Of a stretch of 46,895 nt of DNA, positions 1 to 7,396 are shown piece after piece. Each line of letters starts with the position of its first letter. The stretch's first letter is position 1. Below the pieces are notes generated by a model. That model ran no database searches. It was not told the DNA's origin and saw nothing but the letters and a program-made list of their open reading frames with translations. The DNA comes from QYOJ01 sp964642545 (GTDB taxonomy: Bacteria > Bacteroidota > Bacteroidia > Bacteroidales > FEN-979): contig CAZXQU010000019.1 of NCBI GenBank assembly GCA_964642545.1, positions 1 to 46,895 of the forward strand, in the 5' to 3' direction. The position numbers were made by a program, and so were the translations under genes.

Positions 1-1000
1 GGAGAGCGGTGATCACCACAATAACCTGTTGAATAAATGTGAGTTCAATCCCATAAGCCTGAGCGATAAACATAGCGGCTACACACTCGTAAAGGGCAGT
101 ACCATCCATATTGATGGTTGCTCCAAGGGGTAGAGTGAAGGAGGAAATCTTATTGGAAACACCGCTGTTGTTTTCAACTGCCTGGATGGTAAGTGGGAGG
201 GTTGCAGAGGAGGAGGAGGTAGAGAATGCCGTAAGCAGGGGAGCAGTTACCGCCTTGAACTGTTTCAGAGGATTAACTCTGCCAATAAACCGCGTAATCA
301 GTGGAAGGGTAATCAATGCATGGACTGAGAGCCCAAGAATGACAGTGAGCATATAGAGCCCCATACTTTGTGCAAGAACGGTAATACTTTCGGATTGACT
401 GACCTGAAATGCAACAATCCCGAATACGCCATAAGGGGCAAAGCGGATGATAAACATGGTGATCTTCATCATCACTTCAAAGGTTGAGTCGAAAAAGGTA
501 GTCAGAAAGATTCGGGACTTCTCATTGGTCAGGTTGATAAAAAACCCGAACAGAATTGCGAAGAAGATGATAGAGAGCATACTTGCCTGGGTAAATGCAG
601 CGAAGATATTTGTTGGGATGATGTTGATGAGAATCTGTCCGAACGACTGTTGCATCATCCCCAGTTCTCCAACCTCCTGGGTTAATCCAAGATCGGCTCC
701 AACGCCTGGTTGCAGCAGGTTGACAAATAATAAGCCGGTGATGATGGCCAGGGTGCTTGTTGAGAGATAGTAGATGATGGTTTTTAAACCCAGCCGGCCC
801 AGGTTTTCAGCCGTTCCTATACTTGTAACGCCCGATATTATCGAACTGAGAATCAGGGGGATGATAATCATTTTGAGGGCACGCAGAAAGATGTCTCCCA
901 TCCAATCCACATAACCCACGTAGTCTCCAAGGAAAGTACCATATAGAATTCCAAGGATAAGAGCAACAAGGATTTGCCAGTGTAGCGGGAATTTTTTCAT
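1..1000 (-). CDS. Dicarboxylate/amino acid:cation symporter (DAACS/SDF family), 3' end outside window
   Basis: The reverse strand reads as an open frame from an ATG at 1000 (MKKFPLHWQILVAL) to the window edge, about 333 residues. It carries serial hydrophobic segments and the family signature GATINMDGTALYE near the edge, the sodium and substrate-binding NMDGT motif of the glutamate/aspartate/dicarboxylate symporters. A serine-rich stretch (FSTSSSSATLP) corresponds to the family's re-entrant loop HP1. Members import C4-dicarboxylates or acidic amino acids with Na+ or H+ across the inner membrane. The substrate cannot be read from what is visible. The missing part should be the last transmembrane segments, roughly 80-100 residues. 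It lies 55 bp downstream of the hybrid kinase gene on the same strand, so co-transcription is possible. Confidence 0.93.
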   Translation of the reverse strand, partial: MKKFPLHWQILVALILGILYGTFLGDYVGYVDWMGDIFLRALKMIIIPLILSSIISGVTSIGTAENLGRLGLKTIIYYLSTSTLAIITGLLFVNLLQPGVGADLGLTQEVGELGMMQQSFGQILINIIPTNIFAAFTQASMLSIIFFAILFGFFINLTNEKSRIFLTTFFDSTFEVMMKITMFIIRFAPYGVFGIVAFQVSQSESITVLAQSMGLYMLTVILGLSVHALITLPLITRFIGRVNPLKQFKAVTAPLLTAFSTSSSSATLPLTIQAVENNSGVSNKISSFTLPLGATINMDGTALYECVAAMFIAQAYGIELTFIQQVIVVITAL

Positions 1001-1055
1001 GGTGCCTGTTTTACCATGTAAAAATAGAAAATAATCCGGGGAATTAAAATTGGGG

Positions 1056-3110
1056 TTATTTCTTGCCTACCAGGAGGTCGATAAGATTGCGAAGTTCAGT
1101 TCTGTCGATTGGTTTGGGCAAGTAGTGCGAGCAACCGGCTGCCAGGATCTTTTCCTTGTCGGAATCCATCGTATAACCAGTCACGGCAATTATTGGTGTA
1201 AGCTGGTATCCAGGAAGTTGCCTGATTTGTCGCGTGGCTTCCATGCCATCGATACCCGACCCGAGGTTGATATCCATCAGGATGGTTTCATATTGGGTGC
1301 TCCTCGCCATCTCAACAGCCAATTCACCGTTGCGGGCTATATCACAGTGAAACCTGGAGCTAAGGTAGATGAGGATCAGTTCACTGTTCAAGTGGTTGTC
1401 TTCAACAACGAGAATAGGAGGAAGGTCGTTGCGGATTACAGGTTTAGGGAATTCTGGCACTTCAGGAAGGAACTCCTGCTCGATGATTAGTTGTTGGGTT
1501 TCGGAGATGCCAAGTTGGCTTGAAGGCAACCAGATAGTGAAAATGGATCCTTTTCCATCCCGACTGCTAATCGTAAGCTTTCCATTCATCAATTCCACAA
1601 TCTTTTTTGAAAGGGTAAGCCCAAGGCCATTGCCCTCAAAACTCCGGTTATATCCTTCGCTAACCTGGCGGAACTCTTCGAATATCAACTCATGGTACTC
1701 AGCTGGGATTCCCGGGCCAGTATCTTTGATTGTGATACAGGACCAGGATTTTCCTGAATCCCAACTATTCCCGGTTTCAATGATGATCTTCCCTGAATTG
1801 GTGAACTTGACAGCATTTTCAAGAATATGATTCAGTAATTGTGTAAAGAGTTTTTCATCGATATAAGAGAATATCGATTCATTCATATAGATCTCAAACC
1901 CAAGGTGTTTTTGTTTCGCCGTGGCAAGATGGGGTTCGCAGGTTAGCAGTATGAGTTCATTGAGTTTGGTCTCCTTAAGCTTGAAGAGTGCTTTTTTTGC
2001 CTCAAACTGTGAGAGTTCAATCATGCTGTTCAGGGTTGCAAGAAGCCTGCGCCCACTGGTATGTATGTTCTGAGCCATCTGTTGGAACTCCTTGTTTTTC
2101 AGCTGCTCGCATAAAATTTCGGAGAAGCCGAGGATTCCCGTCATGGGCGTTCTAAGTTCATGGTTGATGTTGGCAAGTATTGAACTCTTTAGCCGGTCAG
2201 ACTCTTCTGCATGAAGTCTGGCTATGGTTAGCTCCTCCTGATCCTTGTGCTTTTGAATAACTGCGCCCAGAACTAATGATATAGCTTTAATCGCACTAAC
2301 CTCCTCCTCTTTCCATACTCGCGGTGAGATACAATCTCCAATGCCAAGAAAACCCCAAAACGTGTTCCTGACATATACTGGCATGATAACAACCGATCTG
2401 ATATCCAATGTATGCAAAAACTTCTGTGCATTAGGCGTCAAATCCTGTGTAATAGCGATAACCGGGGTGTTATTTTTCAGTGTTTCGTAGAAAAGTGTAA
2501 GATCGGGGTTGTAAGGAATATTCACTAACTGCAGACCATCAAGGTTGTGTACCACATCATAGTGTGACCATTCTTGCTGGAGATTCATAAATACCTCTTC
2601 AGAATCGGGATCGAAATGGTTTTTGAATAGCATGATCCTGTTAGCCTGGTATGTCTTACCAAGGACCTTTAAGGATTTTCTGATTGCCTCCTCCAGTGAG
2701 TTCTCTGTTAACAGGATCAAAGTAGCTTTGCTGTTGCCTTTGATCAGATTCCCTTTCCTTGATTCACTGAGATGAGTGATCTCTCTCCATCCGGCGATAT
2801 AGGAGTTGTCATCTACAGGAGCGATCCTGCATTCAAATTTTGACACCGATTCAGTGGTCTGATAGATAATTTGCCCTGATTGAAGCTTCTTCTTCTCCCG
2901 GCTATTAGTCGCCATCTGTAATAGTTGATTGTTGAGATCATGGTTAAAGATCTCTTCCAATGACAGGCCGATAGGGCCACCTTCCCGTTCAAACAAAAAG
3001 GCATGATTATTGGGATGAAAATCCAGCAATTTACCCTCATTGTCTATCCATAGAAGGATGTCAGGGATAACTTCAATTAAATTCTGAGTTGCTTCAATCC
3101 GTTGGGTCAT
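1056..3110 (-). CDS. Hybrid histidine kinase: PAS-GAF-HisKA-HATPase-receiver, cytoplasmic
   Basis: From ATG 3110 it is 684 residues. Order: a PAS-like sensor (about 5-120), a GAF domain (about 135-285), HisKA with the H-box ANINHELRTPM (His317), an N-box (ILENAVKF) and G-boxes (DTGPGIP, GNGLGL) of HATPase, and a C-terminal receiver (about 565-680) with LVVEDN, phospho-acceptor Asp613 (ILMDINLG) and the conserved Lys in LPKP. No membrane segment or signal peptide is visible, so it should sense an intracellular cue. A TTG start at 3170 would add 20 residues; ATG 3110 is preferred because the PAS fold begins just after it, but the inferred transcript start near 3203 allows both. The carboxy receiver suggests a phosphorelay, and no HPt protein is seen nearby. 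Its upstream region has the same enhancer/sigma-54 layout as the peptide operon, so it may belong to that regulon. Confidence 0.93.
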   Translation of the reverse strand: MTQRIEATQNLIEVIPDILLWIDNEGKLLDFHPNNHAFLFEREGGPIGLSLEEIFNHDLNNQLLQMATNSREKKKLQSGQIIYQTTESVSKFECRIAPVDDNSYIAGWREITHLSESRKGNLIKGNSKATLILLTENSLEEAIRKSLKVLGKTYQANRIMLFKNHFDPDSEEVFMNLQQEWSHYDVVHNLDGLQLVNIPYNPDLTLFYETLKNNTPVIAITQDLTPNAQKFLHTLDIRSVVIMPVYVRNTFWGFLGIGDCISPRVWKEEEVSAIKAISLVLGAVIQKHKDQEELTIARLHAEESDRLKSSILANINHELRTPMTGILGFSEILCEQLKNKEFQQMAQNIHTSGRRLLATLNSMIELSQFEAKKALFKLKETKLNELILLTCEPHLATAKQKHLGFEIYMNESIFSYIDEKLFTQLLNHILENAVKFTNSGKIIIETGNSWDSGKSWSCITIKDTGPGIPAEYHELIFEEFRQVSEGYNRSFEGNGLGLTLSKKIVELMNGKLTISSRDGKGSIFTIWLPSSQLGISETQQLIIEQEFLPEVPEFPKPVIRNDLPPILVVEDNHLNSELILIYLSSRFHCDIARNGELAVEMARSTQYETILMDINLGSGIDGMEATRQIRQLPGYQLTPIIAVTGYTMDSDKEKILAAGCSHYLPKPIDRTELRNLIDLLVGKK

Positions 3111-3213
3111 TTTCAGGTAGTCTTGTTTAATTAAGTGTCGGGTCGATAAAAATGTCCATTTAAAACCCAATTGAGTGTAGTAAAATAGCGGTGACCGTGT
3201 AGAACGATATTAT

Positions 3214-3230
3214 ATCAAAAATCACGCCAA
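3214..3230 (-). promoter_or_regulatory. Possible sigma-54 promoter of the hybrid kinase gene
   Basis: On the minus strand the sequence is TGGCGTG-ATTT-TTGAT. The -24 GG and spacing fit the sigma-54 consensus TGGCACG-N4-TTGCA, but the -12 element has GA in place of GC, so by itself it is weak. Support comes from position: the GG lies about 64 bp from the nearest inverted repeat of the 3292-3330 pair, almost the same as the 65 bp seen at the perfect sigma-54 promoter at 15111-15126. Predicted transcript start is near 3203. Confidence 0.45.
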
Positions 3231-3291
3231 AAAATTATTATACTGATAATCAGAAGATTAAGCGTGATGACTAAAAAAATATTTTTGAGAG

Positions 3292-3330
3292 TGTCCAAAT
3301 ATTTGACAATAAATGTATTAAATTTGGACA
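3292..3330. promoter_or_regulatory. Tandem 17-bp inverted repeats, likely enhancer sites of the sigma-54 response regulator
   Basis: Two sites: TGTCCAAATATTTGACA (3292-3308, nearly perfect palindrome) and TGTATTAAATTTGGACA (3314-3330, degenerate), with centres at 3300 and 3322, 22 bp apart (two helical turns). The outer arms GTGTCCAAAT and ATTTGGACAC also form a perfect 10-bp inverted repeat. The same strong/weak pair recurs at 15190-15227. Lying between the hybrid kinase and the response regulator genes, they could activate the former and control the latter. Binding by the neighbouring regulator is inference. Confidence 0.7.
3319..3326 (+). promoter_or_regulatory. Putative -7 box of the response regulator gene, overlapping the distal inverted repeat
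   Basis: TAAATTTG matches the Bacteroidota housekeeping -7 consensus TAnnTTTG and would place a transcript start near 3334, about 28 nt before the ATG at 3362. No TTTG -33 box sits at the usual 19-21 bp spacing. The box lies inside the weak site 3314-3330, so binding there could repress the regulator's own gene. Confidence 0.35.
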
Positions 3331-3361
3331 CTTTTTAGTAAAGAGTGTAAAAATCGTGACT

Positions 3362-4732
3362 ATGGCTAAGAAAGGTAATCTGCTCATCGTTGAAGATAAC
3401 AAAGAAATCCTTGAAGCTCTGGAGTTATTCCTGGAAGATGAATTTTCGCTTGTTACGGGATTGAAAACTCCGAATATGATCGTCAGCACACTACAAGGTG
3501 TATCTTATGATCTGGTGTTGCTGGATATGAATTTCTCTGCGGGAATCGTTACAGGAAATGAGGGACTGTACTGGTTAAAAGAGATTCTCAAAGTAGATCC
3601 CTCACTTAGTGTCATCATGATGACGGCTTATGGCGATGTTGAGCTGGCAGTAAAAGCCATGAAGAATGGAGCTGTTGATTTTATTATCAAGCCATGGGAT
3701 AATGATAAACTATTGGCAACGTTGCGTACTGCACTGAAACTTCGGGAGTCGAACAAGGAGATTGAGAAGCTTCGCAACCGGCAAGACCAACTTACAGCTG
3801 AATTGGATCACCAGTATTCGAAGATTATAGTACAATGTCCTCAGATGAGTCGTGTGATGGAAATTGTGGAAAAGGTAAGCAAAACGGATGTCAATATCCT
3901 GATTACAGGTGAGAATGGGACGGGAAAAGGGTTGATTGCCCGGGAGATCCATAAGCGATCCTCCCGATTAAACGAAGCGATGATCACTGTGGATATGGCT
4001 TCCATTCCGCTTACCCTTTTTGAGAGTGAAATGTTCGGACACAAAAAAGGGGCCTTCACCGATGCTAAGCAGGACCGGATAGGTCGGTTTGAAACGGCTT
4101 CAGGCGGGACACTGTTCCTTGATGAGATCGGAAATCTCTCCATGAGTATGCAGGCCAAAATATTGAATGTCCTTCAGGAGCGGCAAATCATTCCATTAGG
4201 GTCCAACAAGATTGTTCCCATCGACATCCGGCTGATTTGCGCCACAAATAAAAACCTTGACAAATTGGTTATGGAGGGATTATTCAGGCAGGATCTCCTG
4301 TTTCGTATCAATACCATTCAGATCGACCTGCCTCCCCTACGTGAGAGGGGAAGTGACATTGAGTTGATGGCTCAACATTTTCTGATTAAATCTGCAGCCA
4401 AGTACGATCGGGGAAAGCTCTCTTTTGCCAAGGATGCCCTGTTGTCCATGAGAACCTACACCTGGCCTGGAAATATTCGGGAACTGGAGCACTCCATTGA
4501 GAAAGCGGTCATACTTGCCGAAGGAAATACGGTAAAACCGGAAGACCTCTACCTGAAAAAGATGCCGGGGCAACCGTTGCAGCCAGAAATGAACGGATCA
4601 TATGGGGATTTTGAAAAGGAGATCATCCGCAAAGCATTGCTCAGACATATGGGAAATATGACCAGTGCTGCCCGTGAACTCGGTATATCAAGGCAGACAA
4701 TCTATAACAAAATGAAGCGGTATGGTCTCTAA
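3362..4732 (+). CDS. Sigma-54-dependent response regulator (NtrC family: receiver-AAA+-Fis HTH)
   Basis: From ATG 3362 it is 456 residues (a GTG at 3356 is the alternative). Receiver domain about 3-125 with phospho-acceptor Asp55 (LLDMNF); AAA+ domain about 155-385 with Walker A GENGTGKG, the sigma-54 contact loop GAFTDA, Walker B GGTLFLDE and the R-finger region FRQDLLFRI; C-terminal Fis-type helix-turn-helix SAARELGISRQTIYNKM. Such proteins bind enhancers as oligomers and use ATP to open sigma-54 promoters. It overlaps the kinase gene 4722-6071 by 11 bp, so the two form a cognate pair. The only good sigma-54 promoter in the window belongs to the peptide operon, which makes that operon its probable target. 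Walker A has Asn and Gly where the usual form is GESGTGKE; the catalytic Lys and Thr positions are kept. Confidence 0.96.
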   Translation: MAKKGNLLIVEDNKEILEALELFLEDEFSLVTGLKTPNMIVSTLQGVSYDLVLLDMNFSAGIVTGNEGLYWLKEILKVDPSLSVIMMTAYGDVELAVKAMKNGAVDFIIKPWDNDKLLATLRTALKLRESNKEIEKLRNRQDQLTAELDHQYSKIIVQCPQMSRVMEIVEKVSKTDVNILITGENGTGKGLIAREIHKRSSRLNEAMITVDMASIPLTLFESEMFGHKKGAFTDAKQDRIGRFETASGGTLFLDEIGNLSMSMQAKILNVLQERQIIPLGSNKIVPIDIRLICATNKNLDKLVMEGLFRQDLLFRINTIQIDLPPLRERGSDIELMAQHFLIKSAAKYDRGKLSFAKDALLSMRTYTWPGNIRELEHSIEKAVILAEGNTVKPEDLYLKKMPGQPLQPEMNGSYGDFEKEIIRKALLRHMGNMTSAARELGISRQTIYNKMKRYGL

Positions 4733-6071
4733 AAGGTATTTTTATAACCTGATTATCCGTTTGGTACTTATCTCACTTACCTGTTTTCTTCTGTGCCTCT
4801 CCTTTTTTATCTATCCAAACTATTCTGTAATCATAGTTATTAGCTCCCTCTTTGTTTTTCAGATAATTATCCTTGTCAGTTACCTTAACTCAATCAACAA
4901 GAAGCTTGAGAATTTTTTTCTTTTCTACCTGAGTGGCGAAGTTGTCTCATCCAATATTAAACGAACCAAAAATGATGAGTTCAGTCCGCTTTATATGTAT
5001 TTCGATCTGGTCAATGAAAAACTGGAACAGGCAAGGCTTAAAAATGAGATCCAGAATAACTATTTTAAAACGATTGTCGATGAAACGGCGGTAGGACTGA
5101 TATCTTTTAAAACAGATGGTTCTGTTGAGCTTTTCAATGAGGCAGCCAGGAAAATATTCGGGATACAGGTATTACGTAATCTCAGGAAACTCAATAATAT
5201 CAAGGATGGCTTTAGTGAGATGTTGATTGGTTTGGAGTCGAACGACCGGAAGCTGATCTCAATTATTCTGGAGGGTGAATTGATTCAACTGGCAACCAAA
5301 AAGGTCAAATTCAAGGCGATGAACGAAGAGCTTCACCTGGTCTCTTTTCAGAACATCAAACCTGAATTGGAAGAGAGGGAGATAGAATCGTGGCAGCGGC
5401 TGATTAGGATACTTACACACGAGATCATGAATTCGATGACACCTATCGTGACTCTGGTTGGAACTATCAACAAGAAGCTACGGCGCAAGGATACACCGGA
5501 ATTGATTGACCCTCAGGAAGTCACTCCCGAAATCTTACAGCGAACCGTCAAGGGACTTGACCTGATAGACTCTCGTGGAAAGGGACTGATCACTTTCGTG
5601 CAAAATTACCGGAGTATTACGCGATTGCCGAAACCCGATTTCAAGATTATCAACATCAGGGATCTTTTTCAGCGGGTTATTTTTCTGTTTGAGTCCCAAT
5701 TTGAAGGCATCGGTATCAACATGAGGATCAACTCCCATCCTTCACTCTTTATCAGTGCCGATGGTGCATTGCTGGAGCAGGTGATGATCAACTTAGTCAA
5801 AAACGCATCAGAGGCACTGGATGAGATCGAATCCCCGGTTATAGAGCTGAAGGCTCATTCAGTTCAGGACCAGATGGTGATACAGGTATGTGATAATGGG
5901 AGAGGAATTCCACCTGAATTGATCGATGATATTTTTGTCCCTTTTTTTACTACCAAACAATCAGGATCAGGAATCGGGCTGAGCCTCTCCCGCCAGATCA
6001 TCAGGCTTCATGGAGGCAGTATGACGGTGCAGTCTTCACCGGGAAGTACAGTGTTTACGATTCGTATTTGA
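4722..6071 (+). CDS. NtrY-like sensor histidine kinase, cognate to the sigma-54 response regulator
   Basis: 449 residues. Two transmembrane segments (about 9-31 and 35-56) with almost no periplasmic loop, then a HAMP-like linker, a PAS domain (about 112-215), a dimerisation/phosphotransfer helix with His233 (RILTHEIMNSMTP) and an HATPase domain (LVKNASEAL, DNGRGIPPEL, GSGIGLSLS) to the end. The HEIMNSMTPI box is typical of the NtrY/AtoS type kinases that partner sigma-54 regulators in Bacteroidota. The near lack of an external domain suggests it senses the membrane or an intracellular signal, or an attached partner such as the FtsX-type permease encoded convergently. The start overlaps the regulator gene by 11 bp. 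It ends at 6071 where a dispersed inverted repeat begins. Confidence 0.95.
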   Translation: MVSKRYFYNLIIRLVLISLTCFLLCLSFFIYPNYSVIIVISSLFVFQIIILVSYLNSINKKLENFFLFYLSGEVVSSNIKRTKNDEFSPLYMYFDLVNEKLEQARLKNEIQNNYFKTIVDETAVGLISFKTDGSVELFNEAARKIFGIQVLRNLRKLNNIKDGFSEMLIGLESNDRKLISIILEGELIQLATKKVKFKAMNEELHLVSFQNIKPELEEREIESWQRLIRILTHEIMNSMTPIVTLVGTINKKLRRKDTPELIDPQEVTPEILQRTVKGLDLIDSRGKGLITFVQNYRSITRLPKPDFKIINIRDLFQRVIFLFESQFEGIGINMRINSHPSLFISADGALLEQVMINLVKNASEALDEIESPVIELKAHSVQDQMVIQVCDNGRGIPPELIDDIFVPFFTTKQSGSGIGLSLSRQIIRLHGGSMTVQSSPGSTVFTIRI

Positions 6072-6209
6072 CCCCTAAATCCTTTGCTCACCCCTAAATC
6101 CCCTAAAGGGGACTTACTCCTGCAACGCAGGATTTCCTCCCCTTTAAGGTGAGGATTAAGGAGGGGTCATCCCGAAGGGAGCAAGTCCCCTTTAGGGGAT
6201 TTAGGGGTT
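6072..6209. repeat. Dispersed palindromic repeat between convergent genes
   Basis: Arms 6091-6115 and 6183-6207 are perfect 25-bp inverted repeats (CCCCTAAATCCCCTAAAGGG and onward to ACTT), each arm itself containing CCCCTAAAGGGG/CCCCTTTAGGGG. A partial extra CCCCTAAATCC starts at 6072. Related copies lie at 28016-28120, 45271-45396 and 46384-46471. It fills the space between two converging genes and could fold into a long hairpin stopping transcription both ways. No transposase is nearby. Confidence 0.85.
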
Positions 6210-6879
6210 AATATCTCTCCGAAACAATCTGGCCGTCGAACAGGTTTACGATACGTGTACTATACTCCGCATCGCGGGCCGAATGGGTAACCATTACGAT
6301 GGTTGTGCCGGCATCATTCAGATTTATAAAGAGATTCATGACATCGTCTCCATGTAGTGAATCCAGGTTTCCGGTAGGCTCATCTGCCAGCAGTAATACT
6401 GGATTTACAACCAGTGCCCGGGCAACTGCAATACGCTGCTGCTGACCACCTGAAAGCTGCATAGGAAAATATTTTTTCCGATGAGCCATCTCTAGTTTCT
6501 CCAACACTTCGGTCACTCTGATTTTGCGTTCAGGAGCAGGAATTCCCAAGTAAATGAGAGGTAATTCTACATTTTCAAAAATAGTCAGTTCGTCTATCAG
6601 GTTGAAATTCTGAAACACAAATCCGATGTTATTTTTTCGAATCGCAGTACGTTCTTTTTCCGACAGCTCAAAGATGTTATGACCGAGAAATTCATAGAAT
6701 CCGCTGGTTGGTTCATCCAACATCCCGATGGTATTCAATAAGGTGGATTTTCCACAACCCGAAGGGCCCATGATTGCAACAAACTCCCCTTGGCTGATAT
6801 CAAAATTCACCCGGTTCAGGGCCATGGTCTGAACATCCTCGGCCTGAAACACTTTCGTTAAATCCTTAATAATTATCAT
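6208..6879 (-). CDS. ABC transporter ATPase, MacB/LolD type
   Basis: 223 residues with Walker A GPSGCGKST, Q-loop VFQNFNLI, signature LSGGQQQR, Walker B LLLADEPTGNLD and H-loop MVTHS. The GNLDS form and short length are typical of ATPases serving FtsX-like permeases (MacB, LolD). It is the last gene of the minus-strand peptide operon, 12 bp after the adaptor gene, and probably energises the FtsX-type permease 9594-11999. Such modules act in export, self-protection against peptides or signalling to a kinase. Its stop lies at the edge of the repeat 6072-6209. Confidence 0.95.
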   Translation of the reverse strand: MIIIKDLTKVFQAEDVQTMALNRVNFDISQGEFVAIMGPSGCGKSTLLNTIGMLDEPTSGFYEFLGHNIFELSEKERTAIRKNNIGFVFQNFNLIDELTIFENVELPLIYLGIPAPERKIRVTEVLEKLEMAHRKKYFPMQLSGGQQQRIAVARALVVNPVLLLADEPTGNLDSLHGDDVMNLFINLNDAGTTIVMVTHSARDAEYSTRIVNLFDGQIVSERY

Positions 6880-6891
6880 AATGCTCTTACT

Positions 6892-7395
6892 CTAATGGTC
6901 ACCAGAACGAAAAACCGCTAAGACCGGATTTAATATTTTGGATAGCAGGCTCGTCTCGCCAATCATGATATGGGCTGTACCTGTATACCCGTAAACGTTT
7001 ATGGATGTGTCGGGCTGAATCAATACCTTGCAGTAATCTCCATACCCGATAGGAAGAATTGTTAATACTTTTCCTGATACTTCAACCGGGATGCCCTCGG
7101 GTCCTGATTGTATAAGCATCAGAGCCTGTTGTCCGGGAGTAACAATTGATGCAGCCGCAGATGTAAGGATCAGTTCGCCCATGCAAAAAGTAGAGTCGTT
7201 GACGGAGAGTGTATCCATGATGACAGAAGCTGCGAGTCGGTCAGGGTACTTGATGAAATGAGTTCCGCAAAGGATCAGAACAACAAGGATGGCGAGAAAC
7301 AGTATCCCCTTTCGAACCAGCAGTGAAGGTTGTTTGTGTAGGATCTCTTCTACTTCCGGACTGTATTTTCCCTGATCAGGTAGTTGTTTTTTCAT
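6892..7395 (-). CDS. Miniature HlyD-like membrane fusion protein of the peptide exporter
   Basis: From ATG 7395 it is 167 residues; 7434 would be an earlier start overlapping the transporter gene, but ATG 7395 lies just beyond that gene's stop at 7397 and gives a usual cytoplasmic N-terminus. One transmembrane segment (about 30-50) follows a charged tail. The periplasmic part is a beta-rich region resembling the membrane-proximal barrel of HlyD adaptors (TSAAASIVTPGQ, VSGKVLTILPIGYGDYCKV, GTAHIMIGETSLLSKILNPV). The usual lipoyl halves and helical hairpin that reach TolC are missing: normal adaptors have over 400 residues. Its place directly after the C39 transporter gene suggests it is that transporter's partner. 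No frameshift or remnant of a longer protein is visible. Confidence 0.75.
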   Translation of the reverse strand: MKKQLPDQGKYSPEVEEILHKQPSLLVRKGILFLAILVVLILCGTHFIKYPDRLAASVIMDTLSVNDSTFCMGELILTSAAASIVTPGQQALMLIQSGPEGIPVEVSGKVLTILPIGYGDYCKVLIQPDTSINVYGYTGTAHIMIGETSLLSKILNPVLAVFRSGDH

Positions 7396-7396
7396 C

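Noticed and set aside
1050..1830. Plus-strand ORFs of 146 and 153 residues
   Set aside because: Both are shadows of the hybrid histidine kinase on the other strand, which has clear domains.
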